Part shown: one piece after another, positions 25,155 to 33,739 of the stretch
Layout: each line of letters opens with the position of its first letter
Numbering within the stretch: the stretch's first letter is position 1
Assembly (NCBI RefSeq): GCF_004364635.1
Contig: NZ_SOAX01000001.1
Location: 310,001 to 374,000 of the forward strand
Direction of reading: 5' to 3'
DNA length: 64,000 nt
DNA from: Halospina denitrificans
GTDB lineage: Bacteria; Pseudomonadota; Gammaproteobacteria; Pseudomonadales; Oleiphilaceae
Made by a program: the position numbers and the translations under genes
Notes under the pieces: model-generated
What the model saw: only the letters and a program-made list of their open reading frames with translations
Told to the model about the DNA's origin: nothing
Databases searched by the model: none

Positions 25155-25519
25155 GGTTATATCCCTATTTTTCTGAAGTTTGAATGGTTGAAATACTCCT
25201 TGAATCCCCTCCATAGAGAAGGTCGTTGCTTTCAGCAAGTAATGGGCCATTTATTAAAAAGTTTTTAAAAACAGAATCCTAAAATGGTTGATCGGTATTG
25301 CTGTAAAGAATGCTGACGGTGATGCACCCTTCAGGGTTGGGGTAAGTTAATGTTATGCGAGAGGTAGGCGCCGCTTTTGTTGTGCTGAGCGAGTTGCTAC
25401 CACGGTGAGTCTGTAAAATGATCGGACGTTGGTCACGGCTTACCCATAAAGGGTTCTTCTCTAGTGGCAATGCTTCCGCTATTCTCCCCTCATCAAAAAT
25501 TGCTTGATGGAGTCTGGCG
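25155..25519. other. Intergenic region between the PEP-CTERM gene and trpB2
   Basis: A 365-base divergent region. On the minus strand it holds the sigma-54-like promoter at 25234-25249 and, just upstream of it, the AT-rich palindrome GTTTTTAAAAAC (about 25259-25272 region), which could be an activator or looping site. Toward trpB2 there is a weak CATCAA-N7-TTGATG dyad at 25491-25509 next to the ribosome-binding site. I see no coding sequence in the middle. Confidence 0.5.
25234..25249 (-). promoter_or_regulatory. Sigma-54 (RpoN) type promoter of the PEP-CTERM gene
   Basis: Minus-strand sequence TGGCCCATTACTTGCT matches the -24/-12 consensus TGGCACRN4TTGCW at every defined position but one. 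It lies about 80 bases before the ATG. PEP-CTERM genes in several bacteria are known to depend on RpoN with the PrsK/PrsR two-component system, so a real promoter is likely. The upstream enhancer site is not identified. Confidence 0.7.
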
Positions 25520-26872
25520 GTGCCTGAACACAAGATCCTGCTGAACGAATCCGAACTTCCAACCCACTGGTACAACGTGATCCCCGACCTGCCAACGCCC
25601 ATGTCGCCCTATATGGGTCCGGACGGCCAGCCGATCACGCCGGAATCCATGCAGGCCATTTTCCCGCCGGCCATCATCGAGCAGGAGATGAGCGACCAGC
25701 GCTGGATCGAGATTCCGGAACCGGTGCGCGACGCCCTCTGTCTGTGGCGTCCGTCGCCGCTCTATCGGGCCAAACGTCTCGAGGAGGCTCTGGGAACTCC
25801 CGCGAAGATCTACTTCAAGCACGAAGGCGTCAGCCCCGCCGGCTCCCACAAGCCCAACTCGGCCGTGGCACAGGCCTATTACAACCGGCAGGCGGGGATC
25901 AGGCGCCTGACCACGGAGACCGGCGCCGGGCAGTGGGGGTCGTCACTGGCTCTGGCCGGGCAGATGTTCGGCCTGGATGTGCACGTCTACATGGTGAACG
26001 TGAGCTACCACCAGAAGCCGTTCCGTCGTTCCATGATGCAGACCTGGGGCGCGGAAGTGATCCCGAGCCCCTCCCGCAAAACCGAAACCGGGCGCCAGGC
26101 GCTGGAAAAGGATCCCGACAACCCGGGCTCGCTGGGCCTGGCGATTTCCGAGGCGGTGGAGGAAGCGGCCGGTCGCGAGGATACCAACTACGCGCTGGGC
26201 TCGGTCCTCAACCATGTGCTGCTCCACCAGACCGTGATCGGCCAGGAGGCGAAGGCCCAGCTTGCGAAGGTGGGGGAGACGCCGGATGTGATCCTGGCGC
26301 CCTGTGGTGGTGGCTCCAACGTGGGCGGTATCATGTTCCCCTTCCTGGCGGACAAGGCTGCCGGGAAGGACATCCGGATGGTGGCGGTGGAGCCCAGTTC
26401 CTGTCCCACGCTGACGCGCGGCCACTATGCGTATGACTATGGCGACAGCGTCGGCCTGACGCCGATCATGAAGATGTACACCCTGGGCCACGACTTCATG
26501 CCGCCGGGCATCCATGCAGGTGGGCTGCGCTATCATGGGGACTCGGTGCTGGTCTCCCAGCTCTACCACGAGGGCATTCTGGAGGCGGTCGCCGTGCCCC
26601 AGATCGCCACCTTCGAGGCGGGGGTGCTCTTCTCGCGCACCCAGGGCATCATTCCCGCGCCGGAGTCGGCCCACGCGGTTCGCGGTGCGATCGACGAGGC
26701 GCTCAAGGCCAAGGCCGAGGGCAAGGAGAAAACCATCCTCTTTACCCTCTCCGGGCATGGCCATTTTGATATGGCCGCCTATGACCGGTATTTCGCTGGC
26801 GACCTCGAGGACTTTGACTACCCGGACGACGCCCTGAACCAGGCACTCCACAACCTTCCGGATGTGGAGTGA
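25520..26872 (+). CDS. TrpB-like PLP enzyme (TrpB2 type)
   Basis: A 450-residue fold-type II PLP enzyme of the TrpB2 group, which is longer than canonical TrpB (about 400) and typically lacks a linked trpA, as here. Motifs: [15 protein letters not shown] (about residues 101-115) with the Schiff-base lysine after [13 protein letters not shown] (about 134-144), and the phosphate-cradle [11 protein letters not shown] (about 257-267). It converts indole and serine, or O-phosphoserine in some members, to tryptophan, possibly scavenging indole. Start is a GTG at 25520 with GGAG upstream. It is monocistronic. Confidence 0.9.
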   Translation: MPEHKILLNESELPTHWYNVIPDLPTPMSPYMGPDGQPITPESMQAIFPPAIIEQEMSDQRWIEIPEPVRDALCLWRPSPLYRAKRLEEALGTPAKIYFKHEGVSPAGSHKPNSAVAQAYYNRQAGIRRLTTETGAGQWGSSLALAGQMFGLDVHVYMVNVSYHQKPFRRSMMQTWGAEVIPSPSRKTETGRQALEKDPDNPGSLGLAISEAVEEAAGREDTNYALGSVLNHVLLHQTVIGQEAKAQLAKVGETPDVILAPCGGGSNVGGIMFPFLADKAAGKDIRMVAVEPSSCPTLTRGHYAYDYGDSVGLTPIMKMYTLGHDFMPPGIHAGGLRYHGDSVLVSQLYHEGILEAVAVPQIATFEAGVLFSRTQGIIPAPESAHAVRGAIDEALKAKAEGKEKTILFTLSGHGHFDMAAYDRYFAGDLEDFDYPDDALNQALHNLPDVE

Positions 26873-26884
26873 GCTAGGGTCTGA

Positions 26885-28570
26885 TCAGGAGGTACCGGAA
26901 GCGGCAGGAGTGACCACCTGGGAATCAGTGCTGCTGTCGGCCCTGTCCACGAAAATCTGTTTCGCCAGGGGCAGGCCCTTGTAGCCAAGGATGGACAGGG
27001 AGGTCACGAAGCCGCCGATCATCGCGCCGACCACACCGCACGTCAGTATGTCCTGGCCGGTCAGGTACAGCCCGGGCACCTTCGTTTTTGGACGCAGCCA
27101 GCTCTGGTCAAAACGTTCCGGGGTATGGTCCAGCCCATACAGCTCACCCCGGCTGTAGCGGCAGAACCAGGCGGTGGACAAGGGCGTGGAGGTTTCCACG
27201 TAATCCACTTTGTCCCTGACCTGCGGCAGCTTTTCGTAAACAACCTCCATGAGGCGGTCGGTAATGGCCTGCTTGCGCGCCTCGTAGTCCTCGCCGCGCT
27301 TGCCCCAGGTTGAATCCTTCCAGGGTTCGAACATCTCGTAGGTGGTGGGTGCGACCACTTCGATGGTTGATGTGCCCGGCCAGCGATTCTGGTAGTCGGG
27401 GTCCTTGGCCGCCGGGAATGACAGGTAGACCACGGGGAATTCGCTGTCCGTGTTTTCAAGGAAGCGTTCCACATTGCCGTCATGGTCCGCGCTCGGGTAG
27501 ACCCAGAAGTTGGTCTTCGGCAGGTTAAGCTCGCTCGGGGTTCCCTTCAGGCCTATGTAGAGGCCGATGTGGGGCATGGACGGATTCACGTGCTCGCGCT
27601 GCTTCGGGTACCCGATCTTTTCGGCGGTTTCCCGGGGCAGAAGCTCTTCAAAGGTGTTGATGATGCCGGCGCCGCTGATCACCTTCGGGCTGCGGATTTC
27701 CTCGCCGTCGGCCATGCGCACGCCGACTGCCTTGCCCTTTTCGACCAGGATTTCGGTGACATCCGCGTAGGTGAACACCTCGCCGCCACTCTGCTGGATG
27801 ACCGGAATGATGGTTTTGGCCATCTCCGAGGCGCCACCGACCGGGTAATAGCCGCCATGCATGTAGTGCTTGGCGATGAGCGCGTGGATCATGAAGCTGG
27901 ACTGCTTCGGTGTCACGCCGCAGTCGCCCCACTGCCCGGTAATGGCGCCGATCAGCTCCTCGTTATCGGTCAGATCGCGCAACACCTCATAGGTGGGCCG
28001 GTTGAAGCAGTCCGGCAACGCCATCCTGATGCCCTTGCCCAGCAAGGGGCTGACGAAGGAGGGCGCCAGCTTGGACAGGGTGTAGAACTGCATCCCGGAG
28101 GCGACCTTGTTCAGCAGGGCCATGTAGTCATCGATGGCCTGCTCTTCGTCCGGAAAAGCCTCCAGCAGCGAGTTGCGAAATCCTTTCTTGCCTGCACGCA
28201 GGTTCACCACCCGGTCACCCAGGAAGAAACGGTCGTAATTGTCATCCATGGGCGCCCACTTGAGCTGACCGTCGGTGATCAGATCGAACAGCTTGCGTCC
28301 CAGCGTATTGGGTGAGCCCATGTCCCCGATGTAGTGCACACCCACGTCCCATTCATAGCCGTTGCGGGCATAGCTGTGGGTGTAGCCGCCCGCCGTGTAG
28401 TGCTGCTCAAGGACCAGCACTTTCTTGCCCGCCTTTGACAGGCAGGCCGCCGTCGTCAGTCCGCCGATGCCGGAGCCGATCACGATGGCGTCATAGGGGC
28501 CGTCCAGGCGGTTGGCGCGATAGCGGCGGCCGATGCGGATGGTGCTTGGGGTAAGGGATGATTTGCTCAT
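26885..28570 (-). CDS. CrtI/RetSat-like FAD-dependent oxidoreductase
   Basis: A 561-residue flavoprotein with an N-terminal dinucleotide-binding motif DAIVIGSGIGGLTTAACLS (about residues 27-45) and a second FAD block LEQHYTAGGYTHS (about 54-66). The C-terminal CGVVGAMIGGFVTSLSILG is the usual flavin-closing hydrophobic segment. It belongs to the phytoene desaturase, carotenoid isomerase and retinol saturase superfamily. No other carotenoid genes are nearby, so lipid or terpenoid saturation is as likely as pigment synthesis. It is co-transcribed with the PadR gene, whose stop overlaps its ATG (ATGA). Confidence 0.85.
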   Translation of the reverse strand: MSKSSLTPSTIRIGRRYRANRLDGPYDAIVIGSGIGGLTTAACLSKAGKKVLVLEQHYTAGGYTHSYARNGYEWDVGVHYIGDMGSPNTLGRKLFDLITDGQLKWAPMDDNYDRFFLGDRVVNLRAGKKGFRNSLLEAFPDEEQAIDDYMALLNKVASGMQFYTLSKLAPSFVSPLLGKGIRMALPDCFNRPTYEVLRDLTDNEELIGAITGQWGDCGVTPKQSSFMIHALIAKHYMHGGYYPVGGASEMAKTIIPVIQQSGGEVFTYADVTEILVEKGKAVGVRMADGEEIRSPKVISGAGIINTFEELLPRETAEKIGYPKQREHVNPSMPHIGLYIGLKGTPSELNLPKTNFWVYPSADHDGNVERFLENTDSEFPVVYLSFPAAKDPDYQNRWPGTSTIEVVAPTTYEMFEPWKDSTWGKRGEDYEARKQAITDRLMEVVYEKLPQVRDKVDYVETSTPLSTAWFCRYSRGELYGLDHTPERFDQSWLRPKTKVPGLYLTGQDILTCGVVGAMIGGFVTSLSILGYKGLPLAKQIFVDRADSSTDSQVVTPAASGTS

Positions 28571-29106
28571 GGTGTGCTGCCTTCCTGTTCTGTGATTTCA
28601 TCAATCCATTCAATCCAGGTCTCGGTCAACCGCTGGCCGAGTCTCAGTGTATGCCAGGGCGCGCGCTTTTCCGCCGGCATGGACCAGGGGTCGGAGAACC
28701 AGTACTGCTCGATGGCCCTGTAGGTGGTAAGCCGCTCCTCCAGTTGTTGGCGTAATCCACTCAGTTCCCGGGTCCGGGCCTCCGCCGGCCAGCTTTCCCA
28801 CGCAAAAAACTTGGCGTAGAGCGGCAGGCGAACCACGGGCGGATCCAGCGGGGTTTCCAGCCATTGCTGCAGTTCGGTCTCCCCCTCGGAGGTGATGCGA
28901 TATACCTTGCGGTTGGGCCGTCCGTCCTGTGGGACGGTCTCGCGCTCCACCAGACCCAGCTGATACATCCGCTCCAGCTCCCGGTAAATCTGCTGGTGGC
29001 TGGCATTCCACACGTGGGCCAGCCCTTTCTGGAACCGCTTGAGTACGTCGTAGCCGGTAGCGGGCTCGTCCTTCAGGGTAATCAGCAGTACCGCTCTCAG
29101 CGACAT
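28567..29106 (-). CDS. PadR-family transcriptional regulator
   Basis: A 179-residue regulator with an N-terminal winged helix (LLITLKDEPATGYDVLKRFQ, then HVWNASHQQIYRELERM, about residues 5-45; RKVYRITSEGETELQQWL wing near 65-82) and a C-terminal helical dimerisation domain, the Vir/PadR layout. The ATG at 29106 was chosen because GGAG lies seven bases upstream; longer frames start in the operator region. It precedes and overlaps the CrtI-like gene, so it probably represses that operon and itself through two matched dyads upstream. The inducer is unknown, but PadR proteins often sense phenolic or amphipathic compounds. Confidence 0.88.
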   Translation of the reverse strand: MSLRAVLLITLKDEPATGYDVLKRFQKGLAHVWNASHQQIYRELERMYQLGLVERETVPQDGRPNRKVYRITSEGETELQQWLETPLDPPVVRLPLYAKFFAWESWPAEARTRELSGLRQQLEERLTTYRAIEQYWFSDPWSMPAEKRAPWHTLRLGQRLTETWIEWIDEITEQEGSTP

Positions 29107-29137
29107 CGTGTTCTCCGTCATTAACCGTGAAGCAGCA

Positions 29138-29155
29138 TATGCACATGGTTGCATA
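29138..29155 (-). promoter_or_regulatory. PadR operator, proximal copy
   Basis: TATGCACATGGTTGCATA is a perfect 6-bp dyad (TATGCA-N6-TGCATA), 32 bases upstream of the padR ATG. A second copy with the same spacing lies at 29180-29197, 42 bases away centre to centre, about four helical turns. PadR proteins bind such dyads; assignment is by position and duplication. Confidence 0.65.
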
Positions 29156-29179
29156 CAATAAAAGCACAGACTGGGTTCC

Positions 29180-29197
29180 TGTGCAACAAGGTGCATA
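29180..29197 (-). promoter_or_regulatory. PadR operator, distal copy
   Basis: TGTGCAACAAGGTGCATA keeps the TRTGCA-N6-TGCATA pattern with one mismatch in the arms. It and the proximal copy flank a likely promoter between them, which suits repression by two dimers on one face of the helix. Confidence 0.6.
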
Positions 29198-29318
29198 TTC
29201 ATATTGAAGCAATAAGCTGGGTCTTTCTGGAGGAAGCCATGGCTTTCGAACTGCCTGTGACAAGGATTGACAATGGGGTGGGAACATCGTCACAGGGCGT
29301 CTTCTGAAGGTGTGTGTT

Positions 29319-29336
29319 TTCCCTATATGTAGGGAA
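29319..29336 (+). promoter_or_regulatory. TTCCC-N8-GGGAA dyad upstream of the mini-lipoprotein gene
   Basis: TTCCCTATATGTAGGGAA has 5-bp arms and an 8-base centre, ending 93 bases before the lipoprotein ATG. A near-identical dyad, also with an 8-base TA-rich centre, lies the same way upstream of the large lipoprotein at 32100. The LuxR-type regulator encoded between them is the natural candidate ligand. That link is inferred. Confidence 0.55.
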
Positions 29337-29429
29337 GCGATATGGCTATGGGTCCGGTAAGGTTTTTTAAACCATATGCGATTCCTACTCATGAGGAATT
29401 GTATTGGATGTTGTCGGGAGGAAGTTGCC

Positions 29430-29591
29430 ATGTTGGAGCGCATCATAGGGAAGCCTGTCGCTAAGCGGTGGTTGGCCAGTGTCATTGTCGCGTTGGTCCT
29501 CGGTGCCGTCAGTGGTTGCGGCGGTGGCAGCAGCGATGGTGGCGGTGAAGAGTGGGACGAAATGCAGTGGGATGAGGGAAAGTGGCAGTAA
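29430..29591 (+). CDS. Small lipoprotein (53 residues) with acidic, Trp-containing tail
   Basis: ATG at 29430 follows GGGAGGAAG at good spacing. The product has a basic start (MLERIIGKPVAKR), a hydrophobic core and a lipobox ending VSGC (cysteine at about residue 30). The mature part is only about 24 residues: GGGSSDGGG and then EEWDEMQWDEGKWQ, which repeats an acidic-Trp pattern. No family is recognised. It is followed 66 bases later by the beta-roll protein and may help display it or form a small envelope peptide. The longer upstream reading frame has no ribosome-binding site and was not used. Confidence 0.6.
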   Translation: MLERIIGKPVAKRWLASVIVALVLGAVSGCGGGSSDGGGEEWDEMQWDEGKWQ

Positions 29592-29657
29592 GCCGGCCCG
29601 CGACCCCGGTGCGCCGATAGGCGTATCTTCAAAGGAGACTGGAGTGGAGCAGTGGTC

Positions 29658-30725
29658 ATGATGAAGACGATGTTTCGGCGCATTGCGCCTCTACTGATGT
29701 TGGTCGCCAGTGTGCCGGTGATGGCAGAGGTGACAATCCCCAATAACTTCCAGGCGGGCCAGACGGCCAAGGCCTCTGAGGTCAATGCGAACTTCCAGGC
29801 CCTGAAAGCGGCCGTCGAGGAGCTTCAGGAGCAGACGGCCAATCTCCGCGCGCTGAACAAGCACATTGAGGTGATGGATGATCCCAATGTTGAGGGTGGC
29901 ACGCGCGTTGTGTTCAAGGGCGTGAATGTCCAGATCCATAATGGTGATGAGACGGTGCGAACCAATGGGCTCGGGAATCTCATCATTGGCTTCGGGGGGG
30001 AGCGCGGCGTCGGTCTCAATAGCGGTAACTACGATATACAACCCGTCTGTGAGGGCACCTTTGCGCTCACTGAATCCGCATGCATCTCCGCAGACGGGAA
30101 CTGGACGAAAGATCCCAAATCCGGATCACACAATATTGCAATTGGCGAAAACAATGCCTGGGGTGGTGAGCACGCACTGGTTGCCGGGAGACAGAACGTG
30201 GCGGTTTACGGAGAAATCGCCACGGGCAGGAACAACAATGCCTACTCCGGCGGGAGTCTGATTATTGGTGGGGTTGGAAACAGGGCCTTTAGTGGTGCCG
30301 CTATGGTGGGCACCTCTGACAGTCAGGCCTTCGTTGGAGAAAGTTCCGCCATTGTTGGAGGGAAAAGCAACACCATCAACAACGAAGGAGGCAGCATCTT
30401 TGGCGCATGGGATGCTGATGCGCTTGATCGAGGATCTGTGGTGATTGGTGGCCGCGGTGGCCTGGCGGCGGGTGATTGGAGCAGTGTTATCGGCGGCAAG
30501 AACAATGAAACGAACGCAGCCAAGGCGGTCGTTCTTGGTGGTTCGGCCAACAGCGCTACCCGTGAAAGTGCCGGTGTATTGGCGGGCTATGGTAATTCCG
30601 TATCTGGCCGGTACTCGGTCCTGCTCGGTGGTTTTCAGAACTCCGTCTCTGGTGAGCGTTCCGCCATCATTGGGTTAGGGGGTGAGGCAGTGTCCGACGA
30701 TAATACCGTGCAGATCGCTCCCTGA
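29658..30725 (+). CDS. Secreted YadA-head-like beta-roll protein without membrane anchor
   Basis: A 355-residue exported protein: signal peptide to AEV (about residue 23), a short heptad helix (ASEVNANFQALKAAVEELQ, about 36-60), then from about residue 160 a series of 13-15-residue repeats of the type SSxIxGGxxNxxxx (for example SSAIVGGKSNTINN and SSVIGGKNNETN). These resemble the left-handed beta-roll heads of trimeric YadA-like adhesins. The C-terminal beta-barrel anchor of such autotransporters is missing; the protein ends at DDNTVQIAP. It may therefore be released or held by a partner. ATG at 29658 was preferred to the GTG two codons upstream. Confidence 0.7.
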   Translation: MMKTMFRRIAPLLMLVASVPVMAEVTIPNNFQAGQTAKASEVNANFQALKAAVEELQEQTANLRALNKHIEVMDDPNVEGGTRVVFKGVNVQIHNGDETVRTNGLGNLIIGFGGERGVGLNSGNYDIQPVCEGTFALTESACISADGNWTKDPKSGSHNIAIGENNAWGGEHALVAGRQNVAVYGEIATGRNNNAYSGGSLIIGGVGNRAFSGAAMVGTSDSQAFVGESSAIVGGKSNTINNEGGSIFGAWDADALDRGSVVIGGRGGLAAGDWSSVIGGKNNETNAAKAVVLGGSANSATRESAGVLAGYGNSVSGRYSVLLGGFQNSVSGERSAIIGLGGEAVSDDNTVQIAP

Positions 30726-30868
30726 TGACTCCTGTAAGGGTCAGGGCGTGCCAGGCCTGATGCATCCTCCGTGATCGACAGGGATTAGTTTATTGTGCGC
30801 AGCATTGCGTTGATTTCCGCTATTCTTTGGAGAACGGTCGCGTTGATCGCCTTCCACGCGGAGCCTGA

Positions 30869-31939
30869 ATGAAACAGACCGCCCTCCAGAAGCTGAAACT
30901 GCTCAGCACCCTCCGCCTGCCCCCGGCCGCAGCGGTGCCGGATGCGCTGGCGTTGGTTGAGTCGTTGATCGGGGCGAAGGGCAGCCTTTTGCTGTGGAGC
31001 AATGCATCAGGCGATGTTGCTGGAGGCTATTCTTCGCTTATCGGTATGGAGGATGGGCTGGCGCACTACGCCACCCAGTTCAGCAACACCCAGCGAGAGC
31101 GGGATTTCGGCGGCACCACCTTCGAGGAAGAACTCCGGAACGGCGTTCCTGCAGAGCGGCTTTCTGATGTGCTTCAGATTCCGAAGACGGAATTCCGGAA
31201 GACTGATGGGTACCGGATCATGATGGCGCCTTACGGCATCGAGGATCTGGCCCGCGTCGTCGTTATGGATGAGGGTCTTCCGCGCGGTGGGTTGGTGGTG
31301 TTTCGTGGCCCCGGTGAGGCTGAATTCGGGCAGCGCGAGCTGGACCTCCTGAACGAGGTTGCGCCGCTTATCGGCGCCCTGCTGCGGGATACGGAAGACC
31401 CCGAGGTGCCGGTCATCGCGGCAGGTCGTCCAACCCATGCGGTTTTTGATTCCGATGGCACGATGCGTCACTGTTCACCCTGGTTCCGGCAGCACCTGGC
31501 CATGCTTAACCAGAACGCGCCGGGCGGCAGCGGTGCGACGCGTTTCGAGGCGTCGCTTCCCGATGCGATAGCCGCGCGCGCTCGACAGCTGCAGAACTTG
31601 CCCCAGACCGTGGTCTGCAGCAATGCCTGGGGTCGCTTTCAGCTCTATCTGGAACCCGTTGACGGGGAGGCCCACTGCTCACTGGTGTCGATCCGCATGG
31701 TCCCCATCAACCTTCAGATGTTCCGCAGTCTCCATGCTCGCCCGCTCTCGGATCGACAGTTGCAGGTGGCCTGTGCCCTTGCGGAAAGCAGCTCCTTCCA
31801 CCAGATGGCCAGTGACTGGCAGATCTCCCGGCACTCGGTCATCACCCATGCCAATCACCTCTATGGCAAGCTCGGCGTCGCCAACAAGGACCAGTTGATG
31901 AACCGCTATGTGTGGGCATCAGGACTCGACCAGGACTGA
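30869..31939 (+). CDS. LuxR-type helix-turn-helix transcriptional regulator
   Basis: A 356-residue regulator with a roughly 280-residue N-terminal region that has no obvious receiver or autoinducer domain but could hold GAF/PAS-like sensor folds. The C-terminal LuxR/GerE helix-turn-helix is clear: LSDRQLQVACALAESSSF, then HQMASDWQISRHSVITHANH and LYGKLGVANKDQL (about residues 293-345). It sits in the middle of the surface-protein block, between two lipoprotein genes that share an 18-bp dyad, and is the likely local regulator. The signal sensed is unknown. Confidence 0.85.
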   Translation: MKQTALQKLKLLSTLRLPPAAAVPDALALVESLIGAKGSLLLWSNASGDVAGGYSSLIGMEDGLAHYATQFSNTQRERDFGGTTFEEELRNGVPAERLSDVLQIPKTEFRKTDGYRIMMAPYGIEDLARVVVMDEGLPRGGLVVFRGPGEAEFGQRELDLLNEVAPLIGALLRDTEDPEVPVIAAGRPTHAVFDSDGTMRHCSPWFRQHLAMLNQNAPGGSGATRFEASLPDAIAARARQLQNLPQTVVCSNAWGRFQLYLEPVDGEAHCSLVSIRMVPINLQMFRSLHARPLSDRQLQVACALAESSSFHQMASDWQISRHSVITHANHLYGKLGVANKDQLMNRYVWASGLDQD

Positions 31940-32003
31940 TTTGACGTTGTTTGACAGCGAAACTGTGAACCCGCGCACCTAATTCGTTTTACGAACGGTT
32001 GGT

Positions 32004-32021
32004 TTCCCTATGTATCGGGAA
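32004..32021 (+). promoter_or_regulatory. TTCCC-N8-GGGAA dyad upstream of the large lipoprotein gene
   Basis: TTCCCTATGTATCGGGAA repeats the dyad at 29319-29336: the same arms, the same 8-base spacer length, and a distance of 78 bases to the ATG. It lies 65 bases after the LuxR-type regulator's stop codon. Confidence 0.55.
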
Positions 32022-32099
32022 GTGCCGGATGCCGCCCATGGGTAGTCTGGCAACTCGATGTGAATTATCCGATCAGTAGTGCATAGGGAGGTTGTAGTG

Positions 32100-33671
32100 A
32101 TGCGACGTTATCGGTCATGGAGTGTTCTTGCCGTCAGTTTGGGTCTGTTTCTTTTGGTTGCCGCCTGTGGTGGTGGGGGTGGCAGTGGATCCGGAGAGTC
32201 CGGTGATACAGTCTCGGCGTCCGGCGCCTCCCAGAAGGGCCCCTTCCGCAGCGGAGGGACCTCAACGGCGATTCGCCTCAATGCGGACGGAAGCCTCAGC
32301 AATGAGCAGGTCACCGGCAGTATCAGTGAACGTGGCGCCTATCAGCTCAGCGGGATCGACTGGACCGGTCCGACCCTAATCCGGATGGAAGGCGATTTCT
32401 ACGATGAGGTTGCAGGCAACTTCTCCAGTGATTCCCGGACGCTGACAGCAGTCACCGACATCGAATCCGGAAACTCACCGGACGTCAATGTGAACCTGTA
32501 CACCTATTTTGCTGCCGAGCGTGCCCGCAGCCTGATGGATAATGGGGAGGCCTTCGCCGACGCGCTCAGCACAGCGCACTCCGAACTGCAGTCAGTCCTT
32601 GGCATCAGCAGCGCTCCCTCGGAGCTGAACCTGCTCGAGGCCATCGATGGTGTCGCCGACGACAGTGCGAACCTGCTGCTGTTTTCGGCCGCTGTCCAGG
32701 AGGGCAATATTGGCCAGGATGGCCTTGATGCGCTGGCCGCGGATTTTGCTGACGACGGGCAGATCAATGGGGATGGCGCGGATGAGCTCAGCACCATCCA
32801 GGAGAAAGGCACCGACCAGCTCCTGTCTGACGCTCGTATGCAGCTTCAGAACCAGTACAGCACCGAACCCCCCAGCAGCAGTGGTGGCTTTGGCTGGAAG
32901 CTGTCCGCGTGTGACGCAGCCAAGCTTACCGAGCCCCGCGTGTTCTGTAGTGATGAGGAGTTTTCCGGCACCAAGGGAGATGATGAGGGGGAGCCGATAC
33001 TGTTCTTTCCAGAGGAGAGCGGATTCTATGCGTTCGCGATGAATGGAACCGAACTCGACTCTTTCGCTGGCTGGACCCGCTACAAGGATACATTGAGTGG
33101 TACGGAGCTGGACACTGGACCGGCGGATGGGGATACCACGACCTCCTCCCTTAATGCGGGCGATCAATACGCCTTTTTGCTTAATCTATCGGGACTGGAG
33201 CAAGCCGGGGACAGCTTTGCTCTTACAGAGGCCCGTGTCTCTGACGGCAGGGCCTCCGATCCTGTGGAGCTGGAGGTAGGGACTGCCTTTGCAGCCCGGG
33301 TTGGTTATGCTTCCAGCGGCAGCTTTCCCGACTATGGTGCCGCCACCAGCTGGTATCGGCTGGACGGTGTCAGCGGCACTCACACCATACGGACCTCTGG
33401 ATATATGGCGGACTCTGGTTCCGGTGGGCTCAGGATCGACGTCTATGAGGGTGATGAAGGCCAGGAGACGGTCAACAATATCGGCGCCCTGCCACAGATT
33501 GATTTCGTAAACGGCAGCGGGAGCTCGAGCAACGAACTCACGGTCGACCTGGCAGCCGGCAAACCCCACTTCATACTGATTACCAACCAGTTTTCTGATT
33601 ATCGCCGCGAGATCAATTCGCCGCCCACCACCGGCACCGTTGAATTCGATCTCAAGGTCAACGAAAACTGA
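32100..33671 (+). CDS. Large lipoprotein of the surface-protein block, function unknown
   Basis: A 523-residue lipoprotein: signal peptide with lipobox LLVAAC (cysteine near residue 23) and a long Gly/Ser linker, then an acidic body. The early domain around SASGASQKGPFRSGGTSTAIRLNADGSLSNEQ resembles carboxypeptidase-regulatory-like or adhesin pre-domains (SQKGPF occurs in several bacterial surface lipoproteins). The second half contains beta-sandwich-like repeats (GDQYAFLLNLSGL, GTHTIRTSGYMADSGSGGLRIDVYEGDEG). It is probably exposed on the cell surface. ATG at 32100 has GGAGG eight bases upstream. No enzyme motif is seen. Confidence 0.7.
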   Translation: MRRYRSWSVLAVSLGLFLLVAACGGGGGSGSGESGDTVSASGASQKGPFRSGGTSTAIRLNADGSLSNEQVTGSISERGAYQLSGIDWTGPTLIRMEGDFYDEVAGNFSSDSRTLTAVTDIESGNSPDVNVNLYTYFAAERARSLMDNGEAFADALSTAHSELQSVLGISSAPSELNLLEAIDGVADDSANLLLFSAAVQEGNIGQDGLDALAADFADDGQINGDGADELSTIQEKGTDQLLSDARMQLQNQYSTEPPSSSGGFGWKLSACDAAKLTEPRVFCSDEEFSGTKGDDEGEPILFFPEESGFYAFAMNGTELDSFAGWTRYKDTLSGTELDTGPADGDTTTSSLNAGDQYAFLLNLSGLEQAGDSFALTEARVSDGRASDPVELEVGTAFAARVGYASSGSFPDYGAATSWYRLDGVSGTHTIRTSGYMADSGSGGLRIDVYEGDEGQETVNNIGALPQIDFVNGSGSSSNELTVDLAAGKPHFILITNQFSDYRREINSPPTTGTVEFDLKVNEN

Positions 33672-33686
33672 CCGAAGCCCGCTCCA

Positions 33687-33708
33687 GCAGCCCCTCCAGA
33701 GGGGCTGC
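33687..33708. terminator. Hairpin between the large lipoprotein and CSLREA genes
   Basis: GCAGCCCC and GGGGCTGC form an 8-bp stem (up to 10 bp with a tight loop) 16 bases after the lipoprotein stop codon. There is no U-tract, so it may be a partial terminator or a processing site that reduces read-through into the next gene. Confidence 0.45.
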
Positions 33709-33739
33709 GTTCCCGCGATTCCAGCCAGGGAGTACCCCT

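Larger units (their letters stand above)
29107..29429. other. Divergent regulatory region between padR and the mini-lipoprotein gene
   Basis: This 323-base gap contains the two PadR dyads on the left and, on the right, the TTCCC-N8-GGGAA dyad at 29319-29336, followed by an AT-rich stretch with a run of T (about 29360-29370). I see no gene in it. Confidence 0.5.

Noticed and set aside
28610-29785. Minus-strand frame of 391 codons
   Set aside because: Runs through padR in another frame, across the operators and into the mini-lipoprotein and beta-roll genes; no domain.
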